Assembly: GCA_012267415.1 (NCBI GenBank)
Contig: JAAXGN010000089.1
Location: forward strand, 1 to 64,000
Direction of reading: 5' to 3'
DNA from: Candidatus Poribacteria bacterium
GTDB lineage: Bacteria > Poribacteria > WGA-4E > WGA-3G
Length of the DNA: 64,000 bases
The position numbers were made by a program, and so were the translations under genes. The notes beneath the pieces were generated by a model that saw only the letters and a list, made by a program, of their open reading frames with translations, ran no database searches and was not told the DNA's origin. This document shows positions 52,094 to 61,220 of this stretch, piece after piece. Numbering within the stretch: position 1 is the first letter of the stretch; each line of letters opens with the position of its first letter.

Positions 52094-54411
52094 GGCGTGT
52101 TTGAACCTGTGTTTTTAATATTCTTTGTGACATTATCCATCTGCTGCCGTGCATGTGGCACGATGGTGTTGTTAGGAAATGTACTTAGCAGTGTTGTATA
52201 CGTTTCAAGTGCATTCGTCCAATCCTGTTTCTGTTGATATATATCTGCGATGTTCGCTAATGCATGTGGTGCTAAAGAACTTTCCAGCGTAACGACTTGA
52301 CGATATGAATGTATTGCATCACCATAAGACTTCTGCGATCTATGCATTCGTCCAAGAAGCATCCACATGTCATCAATAATCAGTGATTTGTTATGTAGTG
52401 AGATTGTGTCTTCACACTGGACAATTGCGGTTTTGGCATCACCACTTAAGTAATGTTGAAGTGCATTAACATAATCGCTTAAAGGTATACCAAGATAATC
52501 CGTGTTCGCTTGGATGAGTACTATCCGTTCAAGTGCATCGTTAGTGAGTTTATCTGATTGTGTTCTTAATACTGCTTTTCTGTATTCTTTAAGAGCTTGA
52601 TCAAATTCTGTAGCAAAGAGGTATGAATCTCCGATTAACTTTCTGGCTGAAGAGCTAAAAGGACTTATACTATCTGCTATAGGTGTCAGTACCTGTCTTG
52701 CGAGTGTATACCTACCTAACAGTAAATGGATTTCACCGAGAGTCAATTGTACCTGCTGATATTGATTATAGTCTAATCTTTTCGTCAATAATGGTTGTAG
52801 TGTTATCTGTGCTTCTTTTGGATTGTGGAGACCGTATAACTGGATTTTTGCACGCATCAGTTGGCTTTCTATTGATGCTGCACTGTTTCTATCAAGTTCC
52901 TTCAAGGTAGCTGCTGCTTGGTCCCATTGTTCAAGATTCTGGTATATCTTCGCCAAAGAATACCGTGTATTTGTCAAAATACTTGTGCTTCTTGATAGTG
53001 CTAGCAGCGTTGTGAAGAACGCTATTGCTTGGGGGTCTTGGTCTCTCTCTAAGATTCTTGCCAGTCTTTGTAATGCTGCCTCAATCGTTGTTGGAAAGAA
53101 ATGGTGAATAAGTTTGTAAGTTTTGAGCGTATCATCAAACTGTCCGGCATAGAAATAGAGTTCTCCTAATATGATTGCTGTATTCAGATTATTTGGTGAA
53201 GTCTTTAGTGCATTACTATATTCTGCGATCAGTTTTTCTCTTAGCGGTTTCTGCTGCTCTCCTTGATAGATTTCGAGCATCGCTTCCCATATTGATGCTC
53301 TTTGGTTGACACTTGAACCGATCTGCCGTAATCCTTCAAGGTAAGTGCTCGCAGCTTTATCAATGTTTCCTTGTATTTTGTATGCGAAGGCAAGTTGTGT
53401 ATAGAGATAGCCGTACTTTGGGTTTGCTTGAATTGACTTAACAAATGCTTCTATCGCTTCATCATACATTTTATGTGAAAGGTATATAGTTCCGAGCTGC
53501 TGATATCTATCGAAACCATCTGTTACCATTTTTTCCCATTCTGCGATTGCCTTCTCCTTGTCTCCGATTTCAATATAGAGTGAGCCGAGTTTTTCACGAA
53601 TGGTTGCATTGGTAGGATTCTTTTCAAGGACACTTTTGTATAGCTCCAAGGCTTTCTGATGTTTACCCTGTTGTTGATAAAGTGTTGCTAATCCCTCTAA
53701 GAGTGATGTATCTGATGGATTTAGTTTAATGTGTTCATTTATGAGTTTTTCTGCTTCAGCGAACTTTTCATTTGCAGTGTATAATCGCACTAAACTGTTT
53801 ATTGCGGTAGCACTATATATTGAATCTGGGTAGTTTTTCAAGAATAGTTTGTAGCTTTCAATTGCCGCATCAAATTGTCCATCCATATATTCAAAGTAAG
53901 CATTAAGGTAAGCGGCTACAGCAGCAGCAGCAGTGTCAGGATGTTGTTTGACTAAGTGTTTGCTCAAAACAATAGCTTCTTTAATCTGGTAACGTTGTCT
54001 GTAAAGACTCGTGAGTTGATGGACAGCCTGGGTTGCATAGGTACCGTTAGGGTCTTCATTGATCATCTCGGTAAGGATTTTTTTTGCTTCTGCGTCTTTA
54101 TTAAGTCTTCCATAACTTTGTCCTAACATGAGACGTATAGAACCTTTTTGACTAACAGTGAGATCGCCTTTAAGAAGTGTCTGATATGCCTCTATTGCTT
54201 GTGTATAACGTTTTTCATAATAGTGGTCATTTGCCTTCTGAATTGCCTTTATCGTTTCTAACCTCGATTGTGCGCTATCATTCTTAGGTTGAATCTGCGC
54301 GAAACCGGTATTCGTTATGCAAATTGCCAATAGAATTATGCACAATCTAAATAGGACTTGTCCGAGAGTATTGCGATATATGCTGTCGTAATTTAGCAGT
54401 TTCTTTATCAT
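52090..54411 (-). CDS. Secreted TPR protein
   Basis: A 773-residue protein with an N-terminal signal or anchor segment (about 17-37, cleavage likely after GFA) and tetratricopeptide repeats along the whole mature length, about sixteen to twenty by eye. The first repeats (YYEKRYTQAIEAYQTLLKGD, ATQAVHQLTSLYRQRYQIKEA) resemble those of outer-membrane assembly and lipoprotein-biogenesis TPR proteins. It begins nine bases after the M20 gene and overlaps the FG-GAP gene by four bases; AGGAT lies upstream of the ATG. Confidence 0.85.
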   Translation of the reverse strand: MIKKLLNYDSIYRNTLGQVLFRLCIILLAICITNTGFAQIQPKNDSAQSRLETIKAIQKANDHYYEKRYTQAIEAYQTLLKGDLTVSQKGSIRLMLGQSYGRLNKDAEAKKILTEMINEDPNGTYATQAVHQLTSLYRQRYQIKEAIVLSKHLVKQHPDTAAAAVAAYLNAYFEYMDGQFDAAIESYKLFLKNYPDSIYSATAINSLVRLYTANEKFAEAEKLINEHIKLNPSDTSLLEGLATLYQQQGKHQKALELYKSVLEKNPTNATIREKLGSLYIEIGDKEKAIAEWEKMVTDGFDRYQQLGTIYLSHKMYDEAIEAFVKSIQANPKYGYLYTQLAFAYKIQGNIDKAASTYLEGLRQIGSSVNQRASIWEAMLEIYQGEQQKPLREKLIAEYSNALKTSPNNLNTAIILGELYFYAGQFDDTLKTYKLIHHFFPTTIEAALQRLARILERDQDPQAIAFFTTLLALSRSTSILTNTRYSLAKIYQNLEQWDQAAATLKELDRNSAASIESQLMRAKIQLYGLHNPKEAQITLQPLLTKRLDYNQYQQVQLTLGEIHLLLGRYTLARQVLTPIADSISPFSSSARKLIGDSYLFATEFDQALKEYRKAVLRTQSDKLTNDALERIVLIQANTDYLGIPLSDYVNALQHYLSGDAKTAIVQCEDTISLHNKSLIIDDMWMLLGRMHRSQKSYGDAIHSYRQVVTLESSLAPHALANIADIYQQKQDWTNALETYTTLLSTFPNNTIVPHARQQMDNVTKNIKNTGSNTP

Positions 54412-54420
54412 TCTATCAAG

Positions 54421-55590
54421 TTATCCTTTTAGCGCGATAGACACTGACAATGCCATACCGTATAGCATTGATTTTTCATCAATATCAAACTGTGGATGAT
54501 GACACATGTTTACGATACCTTTCTGTTCATTCCCTGCACCGACCATAACAAAACATGCCGGTATGTGCTGCGAATAGCATGCAAAGTCTTCACCCCCGAG
54601 TATCGGTGAAATTGGGAAGATGGTATTCTCTTCACCCACTAATGTTCTTGCGGAAGAGAGGGCACTTTCAACACACGGTTCATGGTTAAATGTAACCGGA
54701 CATCCTTCTTGGTAATCAAAACGGTAGGTGGCATCGTTTGCAGTTGTTAATCCTACAAGTAGATTCTTTAACCTTGTTTTTATCATTTTCTGGACTGAGA
54801 GATTTAAGGTTCGTACCGTCCCCCCTAATCTGACTGACGGGGGAATAACATTCTTAGCATCCCCTGCATGGAATTCTGTGATACTTACGACTGCTGAATC
54901 CAAAGGGTTGACGTTTCTTGAAACAATAGATTGTGCAGCATTGACGAACTGTGCACCTAATAGCACAGGATCAACTGTCAGATGTGGGAATGCAGCGTGT
55001 CCACCTTTACCCGTGATAGTGATTTCAAAGGTGTCTGATTGTGCAAGCATGGGTCCCTTACATGTAGCATATTGACCGACAGGATATAGAGGGAAAACAT
55101 GGAACCCATAAATCTCGTCCACATCGTTTAAAACGTCATCATTGATCATAGCTTGTGCGCCGCCGGGATATGCTTCCTCACACGGTTGAAAAATCAGTCG
55201 GATATGCGTCTTGAGTCTGCTTCCAAGTTCTGTCAATATCCTTGCAGTTCCGATTAACATTGCCGTATGTGCGTCATGACCACATAGATGTGCTTTCCCA
55301 TCAAACTTAGACTTGAACGGCACTTCTGTCTGTTCCTGTATAGGTAATGCGTCCATATCTGCGCGTAGTGCTATCCGTTTTGTTGCGCCAGGAACATCAA
55401 GATTGCCGACAACGCCTGTTTTTCCAATACCGGTCTTGACCTGAATACCGAGTCTGTTTAGTGAATCTGCGACGATTCCTGCAGTGCGTTCAACTTCAAA
55501 TCCTATTTCAGGATGCTGGTGAATATCACGCCGAATTGAGACGATGTCATCGTAATGGCGTTGGCAGTGATCAAAAATTAGCTCTTTCAT
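54421..55590 (-). CDS. M20 family amidohydrolase (hippurate/IAA-amino acid hydrolase type)
   Basis: Zinc/manganese peptidase that cleaves N-acyl amino acids, 389 residues. Typical blocks: DIHQHPEIGFEVERTA, ALRADMDALPIQE, HLCGHDAHTAMLIG with the metal cysteine/histidine set, FQPCEEAYPGGAQAMI, ITGKGGHAAFPHLTVDP in the lid domain, and ILGGEDFACY. No signal peptide, so cytoplasmic. It is coupled by ATGA overlap to the VWA gene upstream and followed nine bases later by the TPR gene, an odd operon for a catabolic hydrolase. Confidence 0.92.
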   Translation of the reverse strand: MKELIFDHCQRHYDDIVSIRRDIHQHPEIGFEVERTAGIVADSLNRLGIQVKTGIGKTGVVGNLDVPGATKRIALRADMDALPIQEQTEVPFKSKFDGKAHLCGHDAHTAMLIGTARILTELGSRLKTHIRLIFQPCEEAYPGGAQAMINDDVLNDVDEIYGFHVFPLYPVGQYATCKGPMLAQSDTFEITITGKGGHAAFPHLTVDPVLLGAQFVNAAQSIVSRNVNPLDSAVVSITEFHAGDAKNVIPPSVRLGGTVRTLNLSVQKMIKTRLKNLLVGLTTANDATYRFDYQEGCPVTFNHEPCVESALSSARTLVGEENTIFPISPILGGEDFACYSQHIPACFVMVGAGNEQKGIVNMCHHPQFDIDEKSMLYGMALSVSIALKG

Positions 55591-57167
55591 TTACTGTATT
55601 TTATAGTTCTCCGTAGAATACTCTTGTGTCCTCTATCATTTTCCAGTTTATAAATGACTGTATAGGTGCCAGGAATAGTCTGAAAATCCGATTGGTCAAG
55701 TTTTGGATTTAATTTCACAATCGTTGAATTATCATCTGGTATCTCTGTTTTCTGTGTAAAGGGACCGTAGCATCTTTCCCCTAAAGGATTCAGCACTTTC
55801 CAAGTAAGTGTCAACTGTTTAGGACGTGGTGGATTGTTAATATGCACATTTATCGTATCAGACACATGCGTATTACCATCAATGCTGAGTGTCCCTAATT
55901 TTGATAGCATTTTCACGGTCTGTGTTATCCGGGGAACATATTCAAGGTAACCTTTCCCAGGTATAGTACGCCAAGTTCCCCTTGTTGCAAGCGCAATTTG
56001 CTTGATTGGGAGATAATCGAGTCCAATCACATCAACTCTGACAGCATTCCTTTGTAGGGTGGCAATTACTTCATCCAGGCTATAGCGGGACTTCCCATCG
56101 TAATCTGCATCATGAAACGCAGCATCACTGGCATAGATGAAATGTCGCTGTGCATTCTTTCGGAATTTGAACTTATTCACAGCATCCATCAGTGCATCTA
56201 ATCCTGCTTCTGAAATGTCACCCCCATGGTCTACATTGATTTTAAATAACCAGTTATTGAATTTGCCGAAGTCATTGGTAAATCCAACGGTCTTAGTTTT
56301 GTCTGTAAATGTCACCAATCCATAGTTAACATCAATTTTGTTTCTTTCAAAAGCGTCGAAAATCAGATCGAAATATGCACGTATCCCGCGTATATTGTCA
56401 ACCATACTTGCAGTTTCATCAATTAATAGTATCAGATCAACCTTTTCTGAAGTGTTTGCTTTGATGAGTTCATCAGCGATAGCTTTCATCATCTTGATGT
56501 ATGACCCAGTAGTTTTGGTGCCGCCTGAACTACCACTTCCACCCCAATTATTACTCATGCTGGTTGCACGTAACGCGTCACCCCGTCTGCTTGTATACTG
56601 TACATTTGGAGCATTTGCAGAAGGTGAAATACTGCTTAATGTGTTCTTTATATCAAATTCTACTTTTTTGGTATCTTCTTGAATATCCTCATTGTCTGTT
56701 CCTGTTGAACGTGACAACGTCAACGCCTCTCGATTGACACTTTCTGGGGTTGTGCGAATCTTTGGTATATTGGAAACAAGTAAAGGTGATCTGTCTTTAG
56801 AAACGCCATCAGGTTTCTGTTTGCGAGTATTCGTTTGACGTATATCCTTAGCAGTGTCAGTTTCGCTTTTATTGTTACTAACATTCCATCCCAATTCCAA
56901 GTTTATTGTTGGTTTTGGGATATGTGGTTCTTCAACTTTTACTTCAACAGTGGATTCAGTCTCAGTCGTAATAGGTTTTTCAAGTGGTATAGGTGGTTTA
57001 ACTAAGTTGGGTCGAGGGAAGTAAATAAGTTCCCCATCAAAAGAACCGTGTTCATGCACGTGGTTTTCAACAATAGGATTCAACCACCATAGACACAATA
57101 GAATGATCATGTGTATGCTGCATGAGTAGACAAGATATTTATAAGAAGACTTATGTAATTTCATCAT
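55587..57167 (-). CDS. Membrane-anchored VWA domain protein
   Basis: A 526-residue protein with one N-terminal anchor (about 12-31), a long polar, proline-rich stretch (about 40-215) as in TonB-like or Gram-negative VWA proteins, and a von Willebrand factor A domain from about 243 with MIDAS residues D250, T252 and S254 (LLIDETASM) and later YASDAAFHD. A C-terminal Ig-like domain (about 430-526) is possible. It is the first of four tightly packed genes with M20, TPR and FG-GAP proteins. Confidence 0.87.
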   Translation of the reverse strand: MMKLHKSSYKYLVYSCSIHMIILLCLWWLNPIVENHVHEHGSFDGELIYFPRPNLVKPPIPLEKPITTETESTVEVKVEEPHIPKPTINLELGWNVSNNKSETDTAKDIRQTNTRKQKPDGVSKDRSPLLVSNIPKIRTTPESVNREALTLSRSTGTDNEDIQEDTKKVEFDIKNTLSSISPSANAPNVQYTSRRGDALRATSMSNNWGGSGSSGGTKTTGSYIKMMKAIADELIKANTSEKVDLILLIDETASMVDNIRGIRAYFDLIFDAFERNKIDVNYGLVTFTDKTKTVGFTNDFGKFNNWLFKINVDHGGDISEAGLDALMDAVNKFKFRKNAQRHFIYASDAAFHDADYDGKSRYSLDEVIATLQRNAVRVDVIGLDYLPIKQIALATRGTWRTIPGKGYLEYVPRITQTVKMLSKLGTLSIDGNTHVSDTINVHINNPPRPKQLTLTWKVLNPLGERCYGPFTQKTEIPDDNSTIVKLNPKLDQSDFQTIPGTYTVIYKLENDRGHKSILRRTIKYSK

Positions 57168-57227
57168 GTGTCTGTCAAAAGAGGAAACAATCTATAATTA
57201 TCCAATTCTTGCTTCCTGCAGTTAATC

Positions 57228-57563
57228 TCAAGATAGGCAAGAATCTAAGATACTAAGAACTTCATCAAGAAGCCAAGTTGGTGCAGTCTCAATGAACTCA
57301 ACATGTCTACTGATATAATCTACAGATTTTATCTGCTCAACCATTATATACCCAGTTAGTACTGACTCATCAGGAGTTCTTACATGGAATGGTATATCTC
57401 TATATGTGTTTGTAATAGGACAAACCATTGCAAGATGTGTGTGAATGTTAAATAGTGTGTTACTTATAACTAAAGCTGGACGTCTTCCCTTTTGTTCATA
57501 CCCCGTTTGTGGATCAAAGGAAAGTCTAACAAAGTCTCCTTTCTCTGGAATATAATCAGGCAT
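57228..57563 (-). CDS. mazF: MazF/PemK-type toxin (endoribonuclease)
   Basis: Toxin of a type II toxin-antitoxin pair, 111 residues. The MazF fold is shown by GDFVRLSFDPQTGYEQKGRRPALVISN, the PITNTYRDIPFHV strand with the conserved threonine, and the VEQIKSVDYISRHV segment. The GYEQKGRRP loop with R is the catalytic/antitoxin-binding site. Its ATG follows the antitoxin stop without a gap (TAGATG), the usual coupled arrangement. It would cleave mRNA when free of antitoxin. Confidence 0.93.
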   Translation of the reverse strand: MPDYIPEKGDFVRLSFDPQTGYEQKGRRPALVISNTLFNIHTHLAMVCPITNTYRDIPFHVRTPDESVLTGYIMVEQIKSVDYISRHVEFIETAPTWLLDEVLSILDSCLS

Positions 57564-57812
57564 CTACCACACCTCTTTTCCTACCGGTTTACCCCAATCT
57601 AATTCCATAGGTTTGTAGTCCTTAGGCATTTTTGATACTAATTCCCTTAATTTAATCCGCTTGATTGCTTTAGCAGCAGATTCAACAATTATTCTACCAT
57701 TCTGAATGGTAACTTGTACTTCCTCATCTGCCTTGATCTGTGCTGAATCCAACAGATTCTTTGAGACACAGATTCCATCTTTCCCTTCAAGGTTCTGAAT
57801 TTTGATGTTCAC
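57564..57812 (-). CDS. mazE: MazE/AbrB-type antitoxin
   Basis: Antitoxin and probable autorepressor, 82 residues. The N-terminal AbrB/SpoVT swapped-hairpin domain is seen in VSKNLLDSAQIKADEEVQVTIQNGRIIVES; the C-terminal stretch (KMPKDYKPMELDWGKPVGKEVW) is the toxin-binding tail, DWGxPxGxEVW being typical of this group. The start is GTG with GGAG five bases upstream. It directly precedes mazF. Confidence 0.93.
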   Translation of the reverse strand: MNIKIQNLEGKDGICVSKNLLDSAQIKADEEVQVTIQNGRIIVESAAKAIKRIKLRELVSKMPKDYKPMELDWGKPVGKEVW

Positions 57813-57846
57813 ATTTTCTCCAATTTAATAATATAGTAGTTTATAG

Positions 57847-58806
57847 TTATAGATGAAATTCTACGACATCTCCATCAAAAATGACATCATTGCGACTCAC
57901 AGGTTGTCCATCGTGCCAATTTGGACCCCATATTCGAGCAAGTTTGAAGTCCTCAAAATCTTTGTGTAATCCCATAGCTGCATCAAGCACAGTGGAGCCA
58001 TTCGGCAGTACAATTGGATCATCTCGTTCTAACTTCTTACCCGGTGCTTTTGGATAAATACGGACGATATTGAGTGTATTGTAAATCCCTTTAAACAGAT
58101 CATCAATACCATCACCCGTTTCCGCTGAAACTGGATAGATTTTGAACTTTTCCGCATAAAACTCTTGTAGGATTTCTAATCTGTCCCTTGCACCTACAGT
58201 ATCTAACTGATTTGCTGCTACCATAAATGGTACGGTTGGATCATCTGCATCTCCGTTCTGTTCATTCAATGTCGTCAGCACGAGTTCCAATTCGTCCAAC
58301 AGACTATCACTTGCTAAACTGATAACGGTTAGACAGAGATCGCAATTCCTCAGGAGTGTCAATACCGTTGAAGCTACAAAATCTTGCATAATTGAAGGGG
58401 TGTCAATAAGTTGGAACTGTATATTCTCAAATTGTAACATACCGACGACTGGTACTGTGGTGGTATAAGGTGTTGGCGACACTTCCGATTTTGCCTTTGT
58501 ATACTTTGCAAGTATGTGTGATTTACCACTATTGGGCGGACCGAACATGACGATCTGTCCAGCACCCTGTTTTGGTATATGTTCGCTATAACCTTTTCTG
58601 GTACCACCCTTTCCTGATTTACCTGAAGCACCTTTTTTCAAAACAGCAATACGTTTTCGTAGATCAGAGACAACCTTCTCAGTCCCTTTGTGTTTTGGGA
58701 CAATACTTAGCATTTCTTCTAATAGACTGAGTCGTTCTTCATCTGTCTTTGCTGATTCATGCTGATGTTTTAGTTTATAGTAGGTCGGTGGCAGATTGGC
58801 AGGCAT
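57847..58806 (-). CDS. DRG/Obg-type GTPase with TGS domain
   Basis: A 319-residue GTP-binding protein. N-terminal helical region (about 1-75) with a basic stretch, then G1 loop GPPNSGKS, G2/G3 around TTTVPVVGMLQFENIQFQLIDTPSI, G4 as NQLD (ANQLD) and G5 near PVSAETGDG, followed by a C-terminal TGS domain (about 250-319; GKKLERDDPIVLPNGSTVLDAA, DGDVVEFHL). This order is that of DRG-like GTPases, which are common in archaea and eukaryotes and link to ribosomes. ATG at 58806 with GGAG upstream is chosen over a TTG at 58818. Confidence 0.88.
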   Translation of the reverse strand: MPANLPPTYYKLKHQHESAKTDEERLSLLEEMLSIVPKHKGTEKVVSDLRKRIAVLKKGASGKSGKGGTRKGYSEHIPKQGAGQIVMFGPPNSGKSHILAKYTKAKSEVSPTPYTTTVPVVGMLQFENIQFQLIDTPSIMQDFVASTVLTLLRNCDLCLTVISLASDSLLDELELVLTTLNEQNGDADDPTVPFMVAANQLDTVGARDRLEILQEFYAEKFKIYPVSAETGDGIDDLFKGIYNTLNIVRIYPKAPGKKLERDDPIVLPNGSTVLDAAMGLHKDFEDFKLARIWGPNWHDGQPVSRNDVIFDGDVVEFHL

Positions 58807-58825
58807 ACTGAACTCCAAATCTTAA

Positions 58826-58989
58826 GTGTGTAAAGTTATTGTTACTCATTTTGTCAGAATCACGGATTACGCGGAGGACACGGAAGACGCGGAAGGTGTT
58901 CTTGCATATATAAAGTTTACTTTCAGAGTTTCCGTTCTTTGTGTAACCCGATCCGCAGACAGTTAAGTGACAGAAACTTTACGCACCCC
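58826..58989. repeat. MITE family 3, copy 2
   Basis: 164 bases from GTGTGTAAAGTTATTGTTAC to GTGACAGAAACTTTACGCACCCC (shown split: GTGACAGAAAC / TTTACGCACCCC). The core has ATCACGGATTACGCGGAGGA and ACACGGAAGACGCGGAAGG as in the copy at 18219-18458. It fills more than half of the 316-base gap before the M28 gene. Confidence 0.72.
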
Positions 58990-59122
58990 AAATCTTTGTT
59001 TGCAATCTCTTAAAATAACTGATAGAATCAAGATGTCATGGTATTGCCTACAAAAGTAATACATTCATAAGCAAACATTCCTTAATTCCTTAGTATCAAC
59101 ATAATAACAATTTTTCTTTCAA

Positions 59123-60733
59123 ATGTCAAGACAATCAAATCCATCATATCCTCATTATAACAACGTGATAATCTTGATAATTGTACTATCTTCATTCTTT
59201 TTTCTGTTGACTGCTTCTGCAGATCGAGGTGAGGAACTATTATCCAAAGTGCAGAAAGATGCTTTGGTTTCACATGTTACTTCTTTGCAGGAAAATGTTG
59301 CTTACAATCTTGCTAAAGATGCTTACAACACCCGAAGTGCACACCATCGGGACGCAACAGAAACTGCTGTAAATTATATCAAGAGGATGCTAAGTAGATC
59401 GGAACGTTTGCTTGTGACTGAACAGAACGTGGGGGGTATACGCAATGTGATCGCTATGCTGCCAAAAAAAGAGACATCTATCAGTGATCAAGTGTTTATC
59501 ATCTGTGCACATTACGACACACACGCTGTGCGTGAACCGAATTGGAATCCGCTATCTTCCAAAGCACCAGGAGCAAATAAGAACGGTACAGGGGTTGCTG
59601 CCTTGCTGGAAATTGCCAACATCTTAAGCCAGTATGAATATGACCACGACTTGATTTTTGTTGCACTTGGTGGAGAAGAACTTGATTTTCAAGGTAGCCA
59701 TAATTTCATTCAGGATTCTATCAATTCTGGTGATACAAGGAATAATAAGTTAACCGATACACATTTCACAACTTCAGGAAGGATAACAGCTGTTATCAAC
59801 TTAGATATGATTGGATTCAACTGGAAAAGCGATCTGGTTGAGGTGATTACAAATAGAGATTCCTCTTGGATCAGTCGTGCCTTGACAATATCCAACTCAT
59901 GGTATGAAATCGGACTTAAAATTAGAAGAACACAAGATGAATACATCAATATTTCGTCACACAAGTCTTTTTGGGATGTAGGGTATCCAGCCGTTACATT
60001 GATTGAAAGTTCAACACCGTGGCGTGATTCACAGAATTACGATGCAAATCCTTACTATCACACCTTTAGAGATACTGTTGATAAAGTTAACTTTAGTTTA
60101 GTCAGCAAGGTGACGCAATTAGTCTTAGTAACTATTGACAACTTACTTACAACTATGTTTCAACCAGACCGTCAGTTACCTCAAATCGTGTTTGAATTAC
60201 CTCCTCTCGTCAAGCAGAATCCGGTTCAAGTCACTGGCACTTACAAGTCTGACTATCCGATAGAGATCGTATTTCACCCGAGTGAGGTTGTCGCAAAGTT
60301 GGATAAAGAGAAACAGACTTATGCTGCTACTGTCCCCTTGTCTCCGGGGGCAAATAACCTGATTGCCATTGCACTCTTTCCCTTAGGTGCAAATTCTGTC
60401 AGGCGATCCGTTGTATTGGATGAAGCTTTTATCTGGAAGGATGTCAATGTTTATCCGAATCCTGTTAGAGCCAGCAATCAGACCGAATTTCGGATTGAAG
60501 GCAATTTGGAGATAACTGATATGAGAGTTAATGTGTTTGATGTGAAGGGAAGTTTGATAAAAAGGATAGATGGTGTTTCTGATAGAATTGACAGTCGTAT
60601 ATGGCGCACATGGTGGAATCAGCAGACTGCGTATGGTCTGGCAGTATCTGCTGGTATCTATGTCTGTCAGATTTCTGTTGAAGCAAAAGGGGAAACGTAT
60701 ACTATTTTGAGGAAATTGGCTGTGATGAGATGA
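59123..60733 (+). CDS. Secreted M28 peptidase-like protein with FlgD-like tail
   Basis: A 536-residue exported protein: hydrophobic export segment (about 14-33), M28 zinc-peptidase domain (about 40-345) with H130 (CAHYDTHA), E185/E186 (LGGEELDF), D228 (NLDMIGF) and a histidine in PYYHTFRDTVDKV. At the position of the zinc-bridging aspartate (usually PGADDNGSG) it reads PGANKNGTG, so metal binding may be altered. A C-terminal beta domain (about 435-536: VYPNPVRASNQT, GSLIKRI, AGIYVCQI, LAVMR) is the FlgD-like/T9SS-type tail also present in the large protein at the window's right edge. No ribosome site is obvious. Confidence 0.85.
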   Translation: MSRQSNPSYPHYNNVIILIIVLSSFFFLLTASADRGEELLSKVQKDALVSHVTSLQENVAYNLAKDAYNTRSAHHRDATETAVNYIKRMLSRSERLLVTEQNVGGIRNVIAMLPKKETSISDQVFIICAHYDTHAVREPNWNPLSSKAPGANKNGTGVAALLEIANILSQYEYDHDLIFVALGGEELDFQGSHNFIQDSINSGDTRNNKLTDTHFTTSGRITAVINLDMIGFNWKSDLVEVITNRDSSWISRALTISNSWYEIGLKIRRTQDEYINISSHKSFWDVGYPAVTLIESSTPWRDSQNYDANPYYHTFRDTVDKVNFSLVSKVTQLVLVTIDNLLTTMFQPDRQLPQIVFELPPLVKQNPVQVTGTYKSDYPIEIVFHPSEVVAKLDKEKQTYAATVPLSPGANNLIAIALFPLGANSVRRSVVLDEAFIWKDVNVYPNPVRASNQTEFRIEGNLEITDMRVNVFDVKGSLIKRIDGVSDRIDSRIWRTWWNQQTAYGLAVSAGIYVCQISVEAKGETYTILRKLAVMR

Positions 60734-60841
60734 GAGGACTCATTTGCGTTTTAGGTGTCATCTATGGTGTCTATATTAGAAAGGATACCATAGTCTTATA
60801 CGATTGTCAAGAATGTCCACCCTCCAACATCGAAAATTGAC

Positions 60842-60870
60842 TTGACTCTGTTTATGACATATCATATAAT
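60842..60870 (+). promoter_or_regulatory. Sigma70-type promoter of the 60917-61162 gene
   Basis: TTGACT (60842-60847), 17-base spacer, TATAAT (60865-60870). Leader about 40 bases. Confidence 0.75.
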
Positions 60871-60916
60871 TAAAATAGTCTCTATAGTTAGACTTTGAAA
60901 GGCAAGGAATTTTAAA

Positions 60917-61162
60917 ATGACACAAGAAAGATTTCAAGAACACATTCTAAAAGAACTTTCTGAAATGAAAAAAGAACTTTCTGAAATGAAAAGTTTGTTT
61001 ATCAAAAACGAACAAGATCACAGCGAACTTTCTATGAAAATAGAATCTGTCAAGAGTGATGTCCGAGTGCTAACATCAAAGTTTAATTGGTTATTAACTA
61101 TTCTTTCACCCGTCGCTACCGCTGTATTAGTCGGTCTTGTTAAAGTGATATTTTTCAAGTGA
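60917..61162 (+). CDS. Small coiled-coil protein with C-terminal membrane anchor
   Basis: An 81-residue protein with a charged coiled coil (about 5-55, including the direct repeat KELSEMKKELSEMK) and one transmembrane helix (about 57-77), ending VIFFK. It has the same layout as the protein at 45991-46239 and resembles XhlA-type small proteins. AAGGAA precedes the ATG and a near-perfect promoter lies 40 bases upstream. Function unknown. Confidence 0.72.
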   Translation: MTQERFQEHILKELSEMKKELSEMKSLFIKNEQDHSELSMKIESVKSDVRVLTSKFNWLLTILSPVATAVLVGLVKVIFFK

Positions 61163-61220
61163 GGATTTTAACCACATCATCTTGAAATCTTCCGCCCTTC
61201 CATCCTTCCATGAATAAAAT

